Source of the DNA: Mycobacterium sp. ACS1612
GTDB lineage: Bacteria > Actinomycetota > Actinomycetes > Mycobacteriales > Mycobacteriaceae
Assembly: GCF_001667505.1 (NCBI RefSeq)
Contig: NZ_LZHZ01000060.1
Coordinates: forward strand, 62,001 to 126,000
DNA length: 64,000 bases
Direction of reading: 5' to 3'
The position numbers were made by a program, and so were the translations under genes. Below, piece after piece: positions 34,301 to 42,537 of this stretch (within the stretch, counting starts at the first letter, position 1; each line of letters opens with the position of its first letter). A model generated the notes under the pieces. The model did not search any database, was not told where the DNA came from, and worked only from the letters and a program-made list of their open reading frames with translations.

Positions 34301-36259
34301 ATGTTCGAGCAACATGATCGGTGGCTGGAGGAACTGCGAGAGCACACCGGCAAGATCGATCTGGTCACCTGCACGTCGGGCCACATGCCGCTGACCGCGA
34401 TCGTTGCGGAGATCGCCGACGCTTGCGCGGACCCCCGGCCGCATGACAAACAGAATCGCCGCGATTGGTTGTCGCTGGCCGCCGACCTAACCGATGCCCT
34501 CGCCTGGATCGGACCCGAAGCCAGCGTGCTGGTCGGTGGAGCAGGCCAGGCGATCCACCACGCGATCATCAACGACCTGCTGGCGCCCGGCCCGAACGGA
34601 GGTGCGCGTCTAGACGACACCAGGCGCCCGGTTGTGGGCGCGGTCGCCGCAGCACTCACCTCGCTTCTGGGTGGTGACGACCTACTCGTAGCTGCGTGGC
34701 GGGACCTGGTCGCGGCGTGCCGCAACCTCGACCACACCGTGTACCCGTACGAGCGGATCCGATTCCTGCGTGACACGCTGATCGGCTTAAGCGAGTATCG
34801 CAAGCAGGGACTCGGCTTCGGGAGCCCCGTGGGCACAGCCGTCGACGTGCTGATGGGAAGCGCGAGCAACGTTCGGTACGCGCAGGCGATGGTCGGCGAC
34901 CCGGTCGACACGACAACGCCTTACGATCCGCGCGCGAAGTCAAACCTGACCGAAGACCAACTCGCCGATCTCGCTGAGCGGTGCATCGTCACGGGGCCAC
35001 CACCTGCCGGGGAGTACGTGGTCTGGTTCCGCATCTCACCGGCCTTCGTTCCTGCGGTTTCCTGCGTCACCCACAGTGATGTCACGTTCTACGACGCACC
35101 GACGCTCGCGGGATCCCTCACCGACCACGAGCTGGCACGTCAGCTCGACGTCGTACCCGAGGAGCTACTGACCGACGAGATCCGCAAGCTCCAGCAGTCG
35201 AACGAGATCGACGACCACACCGGCTTCCAGTTCGACCCGCAGCTCGTGTACGCGCGGGTCACGGTCCGCAACGTCGAGCGCCATCGAGCCGTGGAGATCG
35301 CACGGATGTACCTCGACACCGTGTTGACCGTCGTCCGCGTCCCCGACGACATGTGGAAAGTGCTCGGCGGGCACCTCTTCTTCGAAGTCGGAAAAACGAC
35401 GTACCCCTCCCAGCCGCGCTGGGGGTTGAAGGAACAGCTACCCGAGCCCGTCTTCTACCAGAACGACTTCGTCACCACCCGCCTGAACGAGATGACCGCC
35501 GACGGCTACGTGATCACAGCAGCCTCGGCCGAGGAGCTGCAAAGGGTTCTGCGTCTCGAGATCGCCCTCGACCGAGCACCACGGTCGGATCCGGAGGCGA
35601 TCGTCATGGCCGCAGTCCGCGCCGTCGAGCACTGCAACACCTGGGTGGCACCCGCGGGCGGTCTAAATTGGTACGACTTCGCGGTCGAGTATTTCGGTGA
35701 CGGGTACGCCGTCGAGGCGCTCGCCAACCGTGTGGTGAACGACGTGTACACGGCGGTGCAACTCCGGCCCGATCGGTCACCGGGCGCGGCGACGCCGCCT
35801 GAGCTGGGAGTGATTCGGGAAGACATCACGGTGCGCACGGGATACGGCGAGCGTATCGACAAACTGAAGACCCCGGCTCACGTTTCCGCGCTCAAGACGG
35901 TCTACGCCGGCCACCGGTTGGCGCGGCAGCTGGCGGAGACCGATGAGTTCCTCACCAACCCTGCGGTGCTCGGAACGACATTCGATGCGGAGAAGCAGCA
36001 CGTCAGCAGCAGGGTGGAACGGCTCAGACGTACCAGGAACGCCGCGATCCACGGCGGGGTCCTGTCCGAGACGGCATGCGCAACCATCGCCGACTTCGCC
36101 GTCTACCTCGCGCGCATGGCCTTGAACGCCACGGTTTGGGCCATCGTCACCGGACAGCCTGTTGATGCGCATACGACGCAGCGGCGGGATGACTACCGCC
36201 AGCAGATCCAGAGGCTCAGGCAAGGCGGCGACCTGGCGAACTTATTCAAGCTCACCTAG
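34301..36259 (+). CDS. large hypothetical protein with C-terminal HEPN-like motif, island cargo
   Basis: This is a 652-residue cytoplasmic protein of no family I recognise by name. The first ~200 residues are helical. A middle part (about 240-400) is mixed, with YVVWFRISPAFVPAVSCVTH. The C-terminal ~90 residues are helical and contain VERLRRTRNAAIHGG near residue 580, an R-N-x3-H motif of the HEPN ribonuclease superfamily (R-x4-6-H). HEPN proteins cleave RNA in many abortive-infection and toxin systems. The ATG at 34301 follows an in-frame stop. It faces away from the AlbA_2 operon and converges with the recombinase module. Confidence 0.75.
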   Translation: MFEQHDRWLEELREHTGKIDLVTCTSGHMPLTAIVAEIADACADPRPHDKQNRRDWLSLAADLTDALAWIGPEASVLVGGAGQAIHHAIINDLLAPGPNGGARLDDTRRPVVGAVAAALTSLLGGDDLLVAAWRDLVAACRNLDHTVYPYERIRFLRDTLIGLSEYRKQGLGFGSPVGTAVDVLMGSASNVRYAQAMVGDPVDTTTPYDPRAKSNLTEDQLADLAERCIVTGPPPAGEYVVWFRISPAFVPAVSCVTHSDVTFYDAPTLAGSLTDHELARQLDVVPEELLTDEIRKLQQSNEIDDHTGFQFDPQLVYARVTVRNVERHRAVEIARMYLDTVLTVVRVPDDMWKVLGGHLFFEVGKTTYPSQPRWGLKEQLPEPVFYQNDFVTTRLNEMTADGYVITAASAEELQRVLRLEIALDRAPRSDPEAIVMAAVRAVEHCNTWVAPAGGLNWYDFAVEYFGDGYAVEALANRVVNDVYTAVQLRPDRSPGAATPPELGVIREDITVRTGYGERIDKLKTPAHVSALKTVYAGHRLARQLAETDEFLTNPAVLGTTFDAEKQHVSSRVERLRRTRNAAIHGGVLSETACATIADFAVYLARMALNATVWAIVTGQPVDAHTTQRRDDYRQQIQRLRQGGDLANLFKLT

Positions 36260-36305
36260 TTGTCGCGAAAGCTACGGCACCGGCTGAGAAGTCCCGTCCG
36301 GCGGG

Positions 36306-36731
36306 TCACTCCCCTCGCTGTCCCCGCCGAATTCGAGTGACTAGTTCGAATTCGGGTCCCTCGGTCTGGTTGTCAAGGTGCCGGGCGAACAGCGCGGTGG
36401 CGAACTGGTTGAGTTGGTTGTGTAGGTCCCGGTTCGTCTGGCGTAGTTCGGCGATGGTCTGCCGGTCGCTGCGGGCAGCGGCTTCATTCAGGCTGTCACC
36501 TCTGGTCAGATTCGCAGTGAGCTGCTCGAAACGGCTGTTGAGCCGGTACGGGCTGCTCTCGGTTCGGTCCTGCACGAACGCGCGGGCGACGGCGTCGTGG
36601 CTCCTGCCGGTGATCGCTTCGATCTGCCGTTTGGTGCGCGGCATATCGGCGCTGTTCTCGATGGTGGTGATGGCGTCGGCGATGGCCTGCATCACGGCGT
36701 CGCTGACGCGCTTGCGGGTGGGGCTAGGCAT
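36306..36731 (-). CDS. small TnpC-like helical protein of the recombinase module
   Basis: This is a 141-residue protein, the last of four coupled genes. Its ATG overlaps the stop of the preceding recombinase by 8 bases. The N-terminal part has a helix-turn-helix-like KRQIEAITGRSHDAVARAFV, followed by a coiled-coil-like segment with SDRQTIAELRQTNRDLHNQL. It matches in position and type the TnpC proteins of Tn554-class transposons and the DUF6262-like proteins that accompany multi-recombinase loci. It probably modulates orientation or efficiency of integration. The family name is inferred from context. Confidence 0.75.
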   Translation of the reverse strand: MPSPTRKRVSDAVMQAIADAITTIENSADMPRTKRQIEAITGRSHDAVARAFVQDRTESSPYRLNSRFEQLTANLTRGDSLNEAAARSDRQTIAELRQTNRDLHNQLNQFATALFARHLDNQTEGPEFELVTRIRRGQRGE

Positions 36732-38811
36732 GTTCGTTCTCCTGATCCAGGTCGTTGTCATCGAGGTCGTCCGCGTCGTCGGCGGCCGTAAGTTCGCGAC
36801 GGATGCGCGTGAGGTTTGCGCGGTCTCGGCGCATCTGCTCGATGAGGGCCGGATGGCCACGATGTTGATCGATGTAGGCGTCGATGCGATCGATGGCACT
36901 CGTGATCACGCCGACGTGTGCCGGTCGAAGTAGGGCGTTGGTGCAGTCGACTCCGACGCACACGTGGTCTCCGAGTTTCGGACGGTCGCCGCCGCAGCTA
37001 CTGGTTGCCGGGTTCCACATGCAGTCGTTGGTGAGTCCCAGATGAAGTCGCTCGGCGAGCGTTGCGGTAAGTCGATCGGCACGGTCGGGGTTGGTGATGA
37101 TCTGTGCGCGAAATCCGGTGACGTGGTGTGCCGCCGGTCCGGCCACCGGGCTGTCGTCGTGCAACAGCGCGGCCGCGTCGGTGTGCAGGACGCGTTTGCG
37201 TTCATCGTCCATGAGGCGTACGGCCCGTTGTTGTCCGTCGCTCATGTATCCGGTGGTCATCCGCCACGCACTGTGTCCTAGTTGGATTCCTAGTCCGAGT
37301 TCGGCCCCAGGGTGCGTGGTCGCAAAGACGCTGAAGGCACGGCGGAGAGAGGTCGCGTTGATGGCCTGTCCGTTGGGGATCGCGATGTGTTGAAGCCCGA
37401 GTCCTCGTCCGCGTCCTGGTCGGTGTGCAGGATCATCGTTGATGAACGCGATCAGCCTGGTGATGTCGCGATTCGGAACGTAGGAGCCGACATTGCTGCC
37501 GCTGCGAGCGAAAAGGTGAGTGTCGTGTCTGGTGAGGTCGCCCAATACCTCGACGGTGCGAATGACAGGTCGTGGTGCCCACCACGTTCGACGCTCACCG
37601 TCTGGACGCTCATTGCCCTTGTGCTGGATGCTGCGGAGTGCGGCGAGTCCATCCTTGGTGGTGTGGCTATCGCGTGTCAGTTCCTGGATCTCGCTGTCTC
37701 GCATGCCGGTGAGGCTGGCGATGAGGACGTAACAGGCTGCGCGGAGCACGCTTTCGAGGTATTCCGTTTCGCCGAGGCCTAGTTCGTCGACCCACGTGCT
37801 GCTGGTCCCATCCGGGTGAGAGACAACGGCAGTCGGGATGTGCAGCCCTCCAAAGGTCGCCCGCTGCGGGTCGGCTGCCGCTTTGGTGATGAGTGCGACA
37901 GCCTCGGGCATGTATTGGTGGCTCGCGCGATTGAGGATGTTGGCATTGATGCCGAGTAACCGTTCCAAGAGCGTCGTATTCGCCTCGCCCCGTTGATGAT
38001 TGGTGCGCCCGAATCCGGTGTGCAGGGGCAACGGCCCGTATTGCTCGGTCCAGTCGAGAAGTGCGTTGTAGGCGTTGGCCCCAGCGGGTCCCCGAGGCGA
38101 CTTCGGCAGTGCAGCCCGAGTCTCGATCGCGGCGATGATGTCGGCGCTGAACCTGTCGACGATCGCCCATGACGCGGTGATCAGCGGTGCCCACGTGTCC
38201 CATGGGAGGGGCGGCGTCGTGTTCTCGGTGCGGGTGACTTCGCCGCCGACATTGGATGCGCTGCGGCCCGCCCAGGGAAAGAAAGACAGGGCATCGGGCA
38301 GGACTGCGTGGCATTCGCGGAGCAATCGCAGGGTCGCAACATATCCGCGGATACCGGTCGCACTGAGTCCCACACCGCCCGCACGGTGTTGGCCTGTGCG
38401 GAGGTCATCCAGGAAGTGATCAGCATCGGCCTGGCTCCAGTCAACGAAGCGGATGATTCCGCTCTCCTCAGACCACTTGGCGATCACGACCAACTTGAGG
38501 AAGTGGTTGTACACCCCGCCCGGTGGTGTGCCATCACCGCGGAGGACAACTCCAGCGTTGACAACAGTCTCGCGGTCAGGGGCCGCCAGCGTCATCAGGA
38601 TGTTCTTGATGGTCGTGCGGTGTTGGGCTGGGGTGCTGACGAATTGGATGTATCGCTCGGCCATATTGACGCGGCTCGATACGGGGGCAAGATCCCACGA
38701 TTCGTCGCCGTAACATGGACTTCCGGCATGGCGAGGCCAGACGCGCATCACCGCTGTGAAAGGGTTCTTCCACGCCGCCGCAGAGCTCCTCGGCGAAATT
38801 CCAGCCATCAT
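36724..38811 (-). CDS. tyrosine recombinase, TnpB-like (third of three)
   Basis: This is a 695-residue member of the tyrosine recombinase superfamily. Box I is ASLTGMRDSEIQELT, with the first catalytic Arg present. At box II the motif reads ATSLRRAFSVF, where Thr stands at the usual His. The end has LGHSAWRMTTGYMSD with the nucleophile Tyr. A Cys cluster follows (TNDCMWNPATSSCGG, HVCVGVDCTNALL), probably a zinc site. The start overlaps the preceding gene as ATGA. The long N-terminal region (about 250 residues) is the core-binding part. It is large even for the Tn554 TnpB type (about 630). Confidence 0.85.
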   Translation of the reverse strand: MMAGISPRSSAAAWKNPFTAVMRVWPRHAGSPCYGDESWDLAPVSSRVNMAERYIQFVSTPAQHRTTIKNILMTLAAPDRETVVNAGVVLRGDGTPPGGVYNHFLKLVVIAKWSEESGIIRFVDWSQADADHFLDDLRTGQHRAGGVGLSATGIRGYVATLRLLRECHAVLPDALSFFPWAGRSASNVGGEVTRTENTTPPLPWDTWAPLITASWAIVDRFSADIIAAIETRAALPKSPRGPAGANAYNALLDWTEQYGPLPLHTGFGRTNHQRGEANTTLLERLLGINANILNRASHQYMPEAVALITKAAADPQRATFGGLHIPTAVVSHPDGTSSTWVDELGLGETEYLESVLRAACYVLIASLTGMRDSEIQELTRDSHTTKDGLAALRSIQHKGNERPDGERRTWWAPRPVIRTVEVLGDLTRHDTHLFARSGSNVGSYVPNRDITRLIAFINDDPAHRPGRGRGLGLQHIAIPNGQAINATSLRRAFSVFATTHPGAELGLGIQLGHSAWRMTTGYMSDGQQRAVRLMDDERKRVLHTDAAALLHDDSPVAGPAAHHVTGFRAQIITNPDRADRLTATLAERLHLGLTNDCMWNPATSSCGGDRPKLGDHVCVGVDCTNALLRPAHVGVITSAIDRIDAYIDQHRGHPALIEQMRRDRANLTRIRRELTAADDADDLDDNDLDQENEHA

Positions 38812-40502
38812 GATGCCCGGTCTTCCGAAACGCCGCGCATGTCGTTGAGGACGCCGGCGTCGATCGGTGTCCGGCTCGCGAGCTTGCGGGCTTCCTGGAC
38901 TTGCTCGGGTGTGAAGGCGGGCAGGACTACCTCTGTGATCGTGTCGTAGATGGGTTTCCAGTGCGTCTGCCAGGTTCTCGGGTCGGCGGCGCGGCCGGGA
39001 TGTGTCATGTCCTGGATCGCGAGGGCGGCCGGCAGGTGGTGCAGCGTGATGAGGGCGTTAGGACACGCGAAGCAGGTACCGGTGATGGACTTGGTACAAA
39101 CGGTGCCCTTCTTCTCGTAGGGACTGTCGAGAGGGTCGCGGCATCCGGCATGCGGTCCGTCGAGTTGACCGGCCACCAGCGCGCTGGCGGTGACGGCGTC
39201 TAGGCCGGGTGCGTCGGCTCCGGTTCGGATGGCTTGCTCAGCGTCCGGGGTGACGATGGTCGGACCTTTGATGGCGCTGTCGAACATGTCGTTGACGCTG
39301 TCGATGAGGATGCGGCCAGCTTCGGCTCGGAGTACAGAGCTGTTGGTGTAGTGGCCGAAGAAGGTTTCCGCGGAGTGGCGGCGTCCGTTCGACAGGTAGC
39401 TCCTGGGGTCGGCAAGCACCTCGCGTGTGGTAGCAACCTTGCGCAGTCGTGCCCAATGGTTCGGTCCGGATAACGGCAGGCCGTTCCGAGCCGCAACTGC
39501 AGACAGTAGGTACGGATCACGCCGCCAAGGCGGCTGCCTGATGCTGCCGCGCTCGTTCTTCATGAGGATGAGAAACGGATTGCCGGAGTCAACTCGAGCA
39601 GGGGCGTTGAGCATCAACGCCCAGCGAAACGCGGTGAACGGCGCGGTGTCGCGACGGGCGTATACCTCGTCGTGGGTCTCGTGTGCACGGTTCTTGGTGT
39701 ATCGAACTCGGAGCAGTTCGATCAGGTCGTTCTCGGCGAGATAACCGAGTCTGTCGGTCGGTGACAAACCAGGCAGTGAGTCATCCGCTGCGGGGGCGGT
39801 GGTGGCTTCAATGTCATGAACGGTCAGGGTGCGGAGGACCTCGGGCGGTTCACCAGTGGCGAGGCTGAGTAGCACGTGCGCGGCAATCTGCACGTCGATG
39901 TCGCATATACCCCGATCCGGTTGGGATAGAGCACTTTTCACTTTCTGGTAAGCCCACCGTCGCCAGGCCCGGATCTCCTCCTCGCTCAGTGCTGGCATAC
40001 CTTCGTTTCGGTGATGCCACAGGCGGGGCTGCCGGACCAACCGGTCGACAACGTCCGCATGCAGCGTCCCGGGATGGTCGTCTTCGTGCCGTCGCAGGAG
40101 AGCAAAGATATGGACAACCATGCGGTAGGCAGTGTCCGACTTCGCCTCTCGATGTCGGGCGAGCAAGTTGAGTTCCCACAGGTCGAGGTGTGCTCGCCGC
40201 AGATCGCGCAGCGCGAACTTGCCCTTCTGATCGTGGGTCAGCGGCAGCGCTCCCATCGACCGCAGCAGATCCAGGAGTCCGGTGGTCAGCGCGACCTCAT
40301 GCCGGCCGAACTCCGTGAGCACCTGGAACCACGTCGCCGCCAACTCGGCTGCGATAACCGGCGTCTCGAACGAGGCAGGCCTGATGGTCTGAGATTTCTT
40401 GTCGCCGTAGAGAGACCATTCAAAAGTGAACTGGTCGTCGTTGGGTATAAGAGGTGTTTCGGACTCCTCGGGAACGTCTGGCGTCGAGTACGAGCCCCTC
40501 AT
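38808..40502 (-). CDS. tyrosine recombinase-like protein (second of three)
   Basis: This is a 564-residue protein of the same superfamily, translated by one-base stop-start overlap (TGATG) with the first recombinase. Box I reads LSLATGEPPEVLRTLTV, where the catalytic Arg of TGxR is replaced by Pro. HSAETFFGHYTNSS holds the terminal His and Tyr. A C-terminal Cys group (GCRDP, GTVCTKSITGTCFACPNAL) suggests a zinc finger. It may serve as a structural or DNA-binding partner in a hetero-oligomeric recombinase rather than as an independent enzyme. Confidence 0.82.
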   Translation of the reverse strand: MRGSYSTPDVPEESETPLIPNDDQFTFEWSLYGDKKSQTIRPASFETPVIAAELAATWFQVLTEFGRHEVALTTGLLDLLRSMGALPLTHDQKGKFALRDLRRAHLDLWELNLLARHREAKSDTAYRMVVHIFALLRRHEDDHPGTLHADVVDRLVRQPRLWHHRNEGMPALSEEEIRAWRRWAYQKVKSALSQPDRGICDIDVQIAAHVLLSLATGEPPEVLRTLTVHDIEATTAPAADDSLPGLSPTDRLGYLAENDLIELLRVRYTKNRAHETHDEVYARRDTAPFTAFRWALMLNAPARVDSGNPFLILMKNERGSIRQPPWRRDPYLLSAVAARNGLPLSGPNHWARLRKVATTREVLADPRSYLSNGRRHSAETFFGHYTNSSVLRAEAGRILIDSVNDMFDSAIKGPTIVTPDAEQAIRTGADAPGLDAVTASALVAGQLDGPHAGCRDPLDSPYEKKGTVCTKSITGTCFACPNALITLHHLPAALAIQDMTHPGRAADPRTWQTHWKPIYDTITEVVLPAFTPEQVQEARKLASRTPIDAGVLNDMRGVSEDRAS

Positions 40503-41977
40503 CAGATTCCCATATCGGTTGCGTCGGTGTCGAACTCATCCCAGTCGTCCTCAACGGTCTCTGGGTCGACGCCGGGGTCGGCATGGGTGTGTCCGACAAT
40601 GCCCGCCGCGGCAGACGCGAGCGCAACCGGAACGTCTTCCGTCCATGTCTCCGCGGCATGGAGGTAGTGCATCGTGGTCTGGACACTGGCGTGACCGAGG
40701 AGTTCTTTCACGGTCAGCACCGGGTTCGCCAGCAGCAGATAGTGGTCCCCGGTGCGCTGCCGTCCTTCCTTCATCAGAGCTGCAAGCATGCGGACTGCGT
40801 AGGAATGTCGCATCGTGTGTGGTGTGACGTGAACGTGGCGTGGCGGCTGGTCTGAGTGGCCGGATTGGCGGACTCGTTCGCGGGCGTCGGCGAAGAGTTG
40901 ATTCCAGCGCTCTAGGCCTGGCGCAAGTCCGTTACGGGAGACGAACAACGCGAGTGGGTCGATGGTGCCGTCGTCAAGGACCCGGACCGCTCGGGCGCGG
41001 TCCTTGTTGCTGAACCGAACCAACGGAATGCGCTGGGACCCAACGGCGACGTAGAGCTTTCCCCGCCGCTCGACCAGATCGTCGATCACCAGCAGTGAAC
41101 CGTCGCGGACCTTGGCGCGGAGGCCGCGTTGGGCCGCCTGCACGATGCGGTGCCGTTCAGTCTGGCGGTAGAGATCGGCGGCGTGAGCTACCTGTGCGGT
41201 GACGTAGACAGACCGGACCACCTGCTTCTTGCCGAGCCGATCGAAGACGTGGATGGACTCCGATCCCATCGTCTCCGGGACCGGAGCCTCGGCGTCGACG
41301 AGAAGCGCGCACTCCTCACGTCGCAGGCCAGTAGTTGCGAGCAACAGCCCGTACGCGTAGTCCCGCTCCGGGTACCCAGGTGCGCTCGCCGGCTCGCAGC
41401 CGTCACCACGCACGCCAACTTCGAGGAAGTGCTTGGTCTGCGCCGCCGTAAGGAAGCGCGCTCGACGTTGATGTCGTGTCCGGAAAATGAGGGTGTTGCG
41501 GTTGTTGCGGCCCCAGCGCGGGATCGGGTCTTTCTCCATCCAGCCGACCTGGGTCGCGAAATAGAAGAAGGAGGAGAAACAGCCGAATTCAGTGGCCAGC
41601 GTGGTGTCCTGGACTTCTTGCTGGCGGGCATCGCGATAAGCGGTCAGATCCTCGGTCGTGGCGGCGGTGAGGTCCACCAAATCCCCGCCGCGGCGCTGGC
41701 GGACAAACCGCAGCAGCCGGGCGAGGTGGTAGGTGTGGAAGCTCCGCAGGCTGTCGAGGTCGTAGGCGCGTTGGCGCCACGCGGTCAGGAGGTAGGTGTT
41801 GAGTCGGTTGCAGCTAGTCAGCGAGCCGTCGTCGTCGATGATGAATGGAAGGCCGTCCGGGACGTCGTGGCGGTCGAGCGTCTGTACAACCGACGACCAC
41901 GGGAGCGATGCCGCGCCGTCGGGAGCGCGCAGTGTTTCGCCCGCATGGGCGCTTCTCTGGACGACGACTATCCGCAT
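40502..41977 (-). CDS. tyrosine recombinase, TnpA-like (first of three)
   Basis: This is a 491-residue site-specific recombinase with the full catalytic set: TTGLRREECALL (Arg I), HTMRHSYAVRML (His-x2-Arg), LLGHASVQTTMHYLHAAE (His and nucleophile Tyr). The N-terminal SAM-like core-binding domain spans about residues 50-170 (LRSFHTYHLARLLRFVRQRR). ATG 41977 is chosen because GAGGAGG precedes it; the track start 42019 is upstream of this site. It is the first gene of the module and lies 106 bases from the ssrA 3' end, so it probably catalyses integration there. Confidence 0.9.
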   Translation of the reverse strand: MRIVVVQRSAHAGETLRAPDGAASLPWSSVVQTLDRHDVPDGLPFIIDDDGSLTSCNRLNTYLLTAWRQRAYDLDSLRSFHTYHLARLLRFVRQRRGGDLVDLTAATTEDLTAYRDARQQEVQDTTLATEFGCFSSFFYFATQVGWMEKDPIPRWGRNNRNTLIFRTRHQRRARFLTAAQTKHFLEVGVRGDGCEPASAPGYPERDYAYGLLLATTGLRREECALLVDAEAPVPETMGSESIHVFDRLGKKQVVRSVYVTAQVAHAADLYRQTERHRIVQAAQRGLRAKVRDGSLLVIDDLVERRGKLYVAVGSQRIPLVRFSNKDRARAVRVLDDGTIDPLALFVSRNGLAPGLERWNQLFADARERVRQSGHSDQPPRHVHVTPHTMRHSYAVRMLAALMKEGRQRTGDHYLLLANPVLTVKELLGHASVQTTMHYLHAAETWTEDVPVALASAAAGIVGHTHADPGVDPETVEDDWDEFDTDATDMGI

Positions 41978-42082
41978 GAAGAAACCTCCTCGCCGACTGT
42001 GCATCCAGTGGTACTCCACGGGTATGACACTTTTGCTCGTCGGAAAGGAGGTCTCAGATATGAAGTTGTCTGTACGTCAAAA

Positions 42083-42107
42083 GTGGAGCTGCCGGGAATC
42101 GAACCCG
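42083..42107. repeat. right attachment site within ssrA
   Basis: The acceptor and T-arm 3' strand of ssrA (GTGGAGCTGCCGGGAATCGA then ACCCG on the plus strand) is repeated at 23981-24005, and its first eight bases also at 31385-31392. Integration here leaves the tmRNA intact. Confidence 0.75.
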
Positions 42108-42449
42108 GGTCCTACGGCATTCCCTCAAGGCTTCTCCGTGCGCAGTTCGCTATGCCTCTACTCGGATCTCCTGATCACGCGAACAAGTCAGGATGACGAT
42201 CCCAGTCGCTGTTTGGTGTCCCGATGAGTCCCGCGACCGAACTCATCGGTTGATCCCTCTAGATGACGCCAGGATCCGGGTCGAGGGCGTTCCCGGACTG
42301 ACGGACTCACAGTCGCTTAGGCAGCGAGTGCGAAGTCGCGCTGATGAGAATCGGCGCTTAATTGGTTGCAACGACGCTTACGGTGGTCTCTTGCCTGCAC
42401 CGGCACGCTTCCCTTGATTCGATGCGCGAAGTCGAAACCGTTCAGCCCC
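42084..42449 (-). ncRNA. ssrA: tmRNA (transfer-messenger RNA)
   Basis: The 5' end GGGGCTGAACGGTTTCGACT and the 3' end GGTTCGATTCCCGGCAGCTC-CA pair as a tRNA-like acceptor stem (GGGGCUG with CAGCUCC). The tag reading frame at 42317-42355 encodes ADSHQRDFALAA followed by TAA, which is close to the M. tuberculosis tag with Phe in place of Tyr. CCA is not encoded; the bases after the discriminator A are CTT. With SmpB it rescues stalled ribosomes and tags the nascent chain for proteolysis. The island sits immediately 3' of it. Confidence 0.97.
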
Positions 42450-42464
42450 CTGTCTGTGTCGCGA

Positions 42465-42485
42465 TCCCGCCGGCGTTCGGCGGGA
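42465..42485. terminator. hairpin between ssrA and the DinB-type gene
   Basis: TCCCGCCG-GCGTT-CGGCGGGA is a perfect 8-bp stem with a 5-base loop. It lies downstream of the DinB-type gene and just upstream of ssrA on the same strand, so it can end that transcript. The ssrA promoter must lie around it, but no clear -10/-35 pair stands out. Confidence 0.6.
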
Positions 42486-42537
42486 CATTCCATTCTAGCG
42501 GCCGTTTCAACGCTGGCCAGGCATTAAATAATTCCAG

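Larger units (their letters stand above)
31385..42090. mobile_element. tri-recombinase element with cargo, at the ssrA 3' end
   Basis: The proposed inner element runs from an 8-base copy of the ssrA 3' end (GTGGAGCT, 31385-31392) to the true end at 42083-42090. It contains three cargo genes and a four-gene recombinase module whose first gene starts 106 bases from ssrA. The left boundary rests on only 8 bases and on the terminator closing the preceding transcription unit, so it is tentative. Confidence 0.5.
23981..42107. mobile_element. composite genomic island at the ssrA 3' end
   Basis: The region is bounded by two directly repeated copies of the ssrA 3' end: 23981-24005 and 42083-42107, identical at 24 of 25 positions. 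The right copy is the functional ssrA end. The left copy keeps part of the T-arm but not the rest of the gene, as expected of an attachment-site duplicate left by integration. Inside are recombinase genes, an integrase scrap and many genes of no obvious core function. Extent and history are inferred. Confidence 0.65.
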
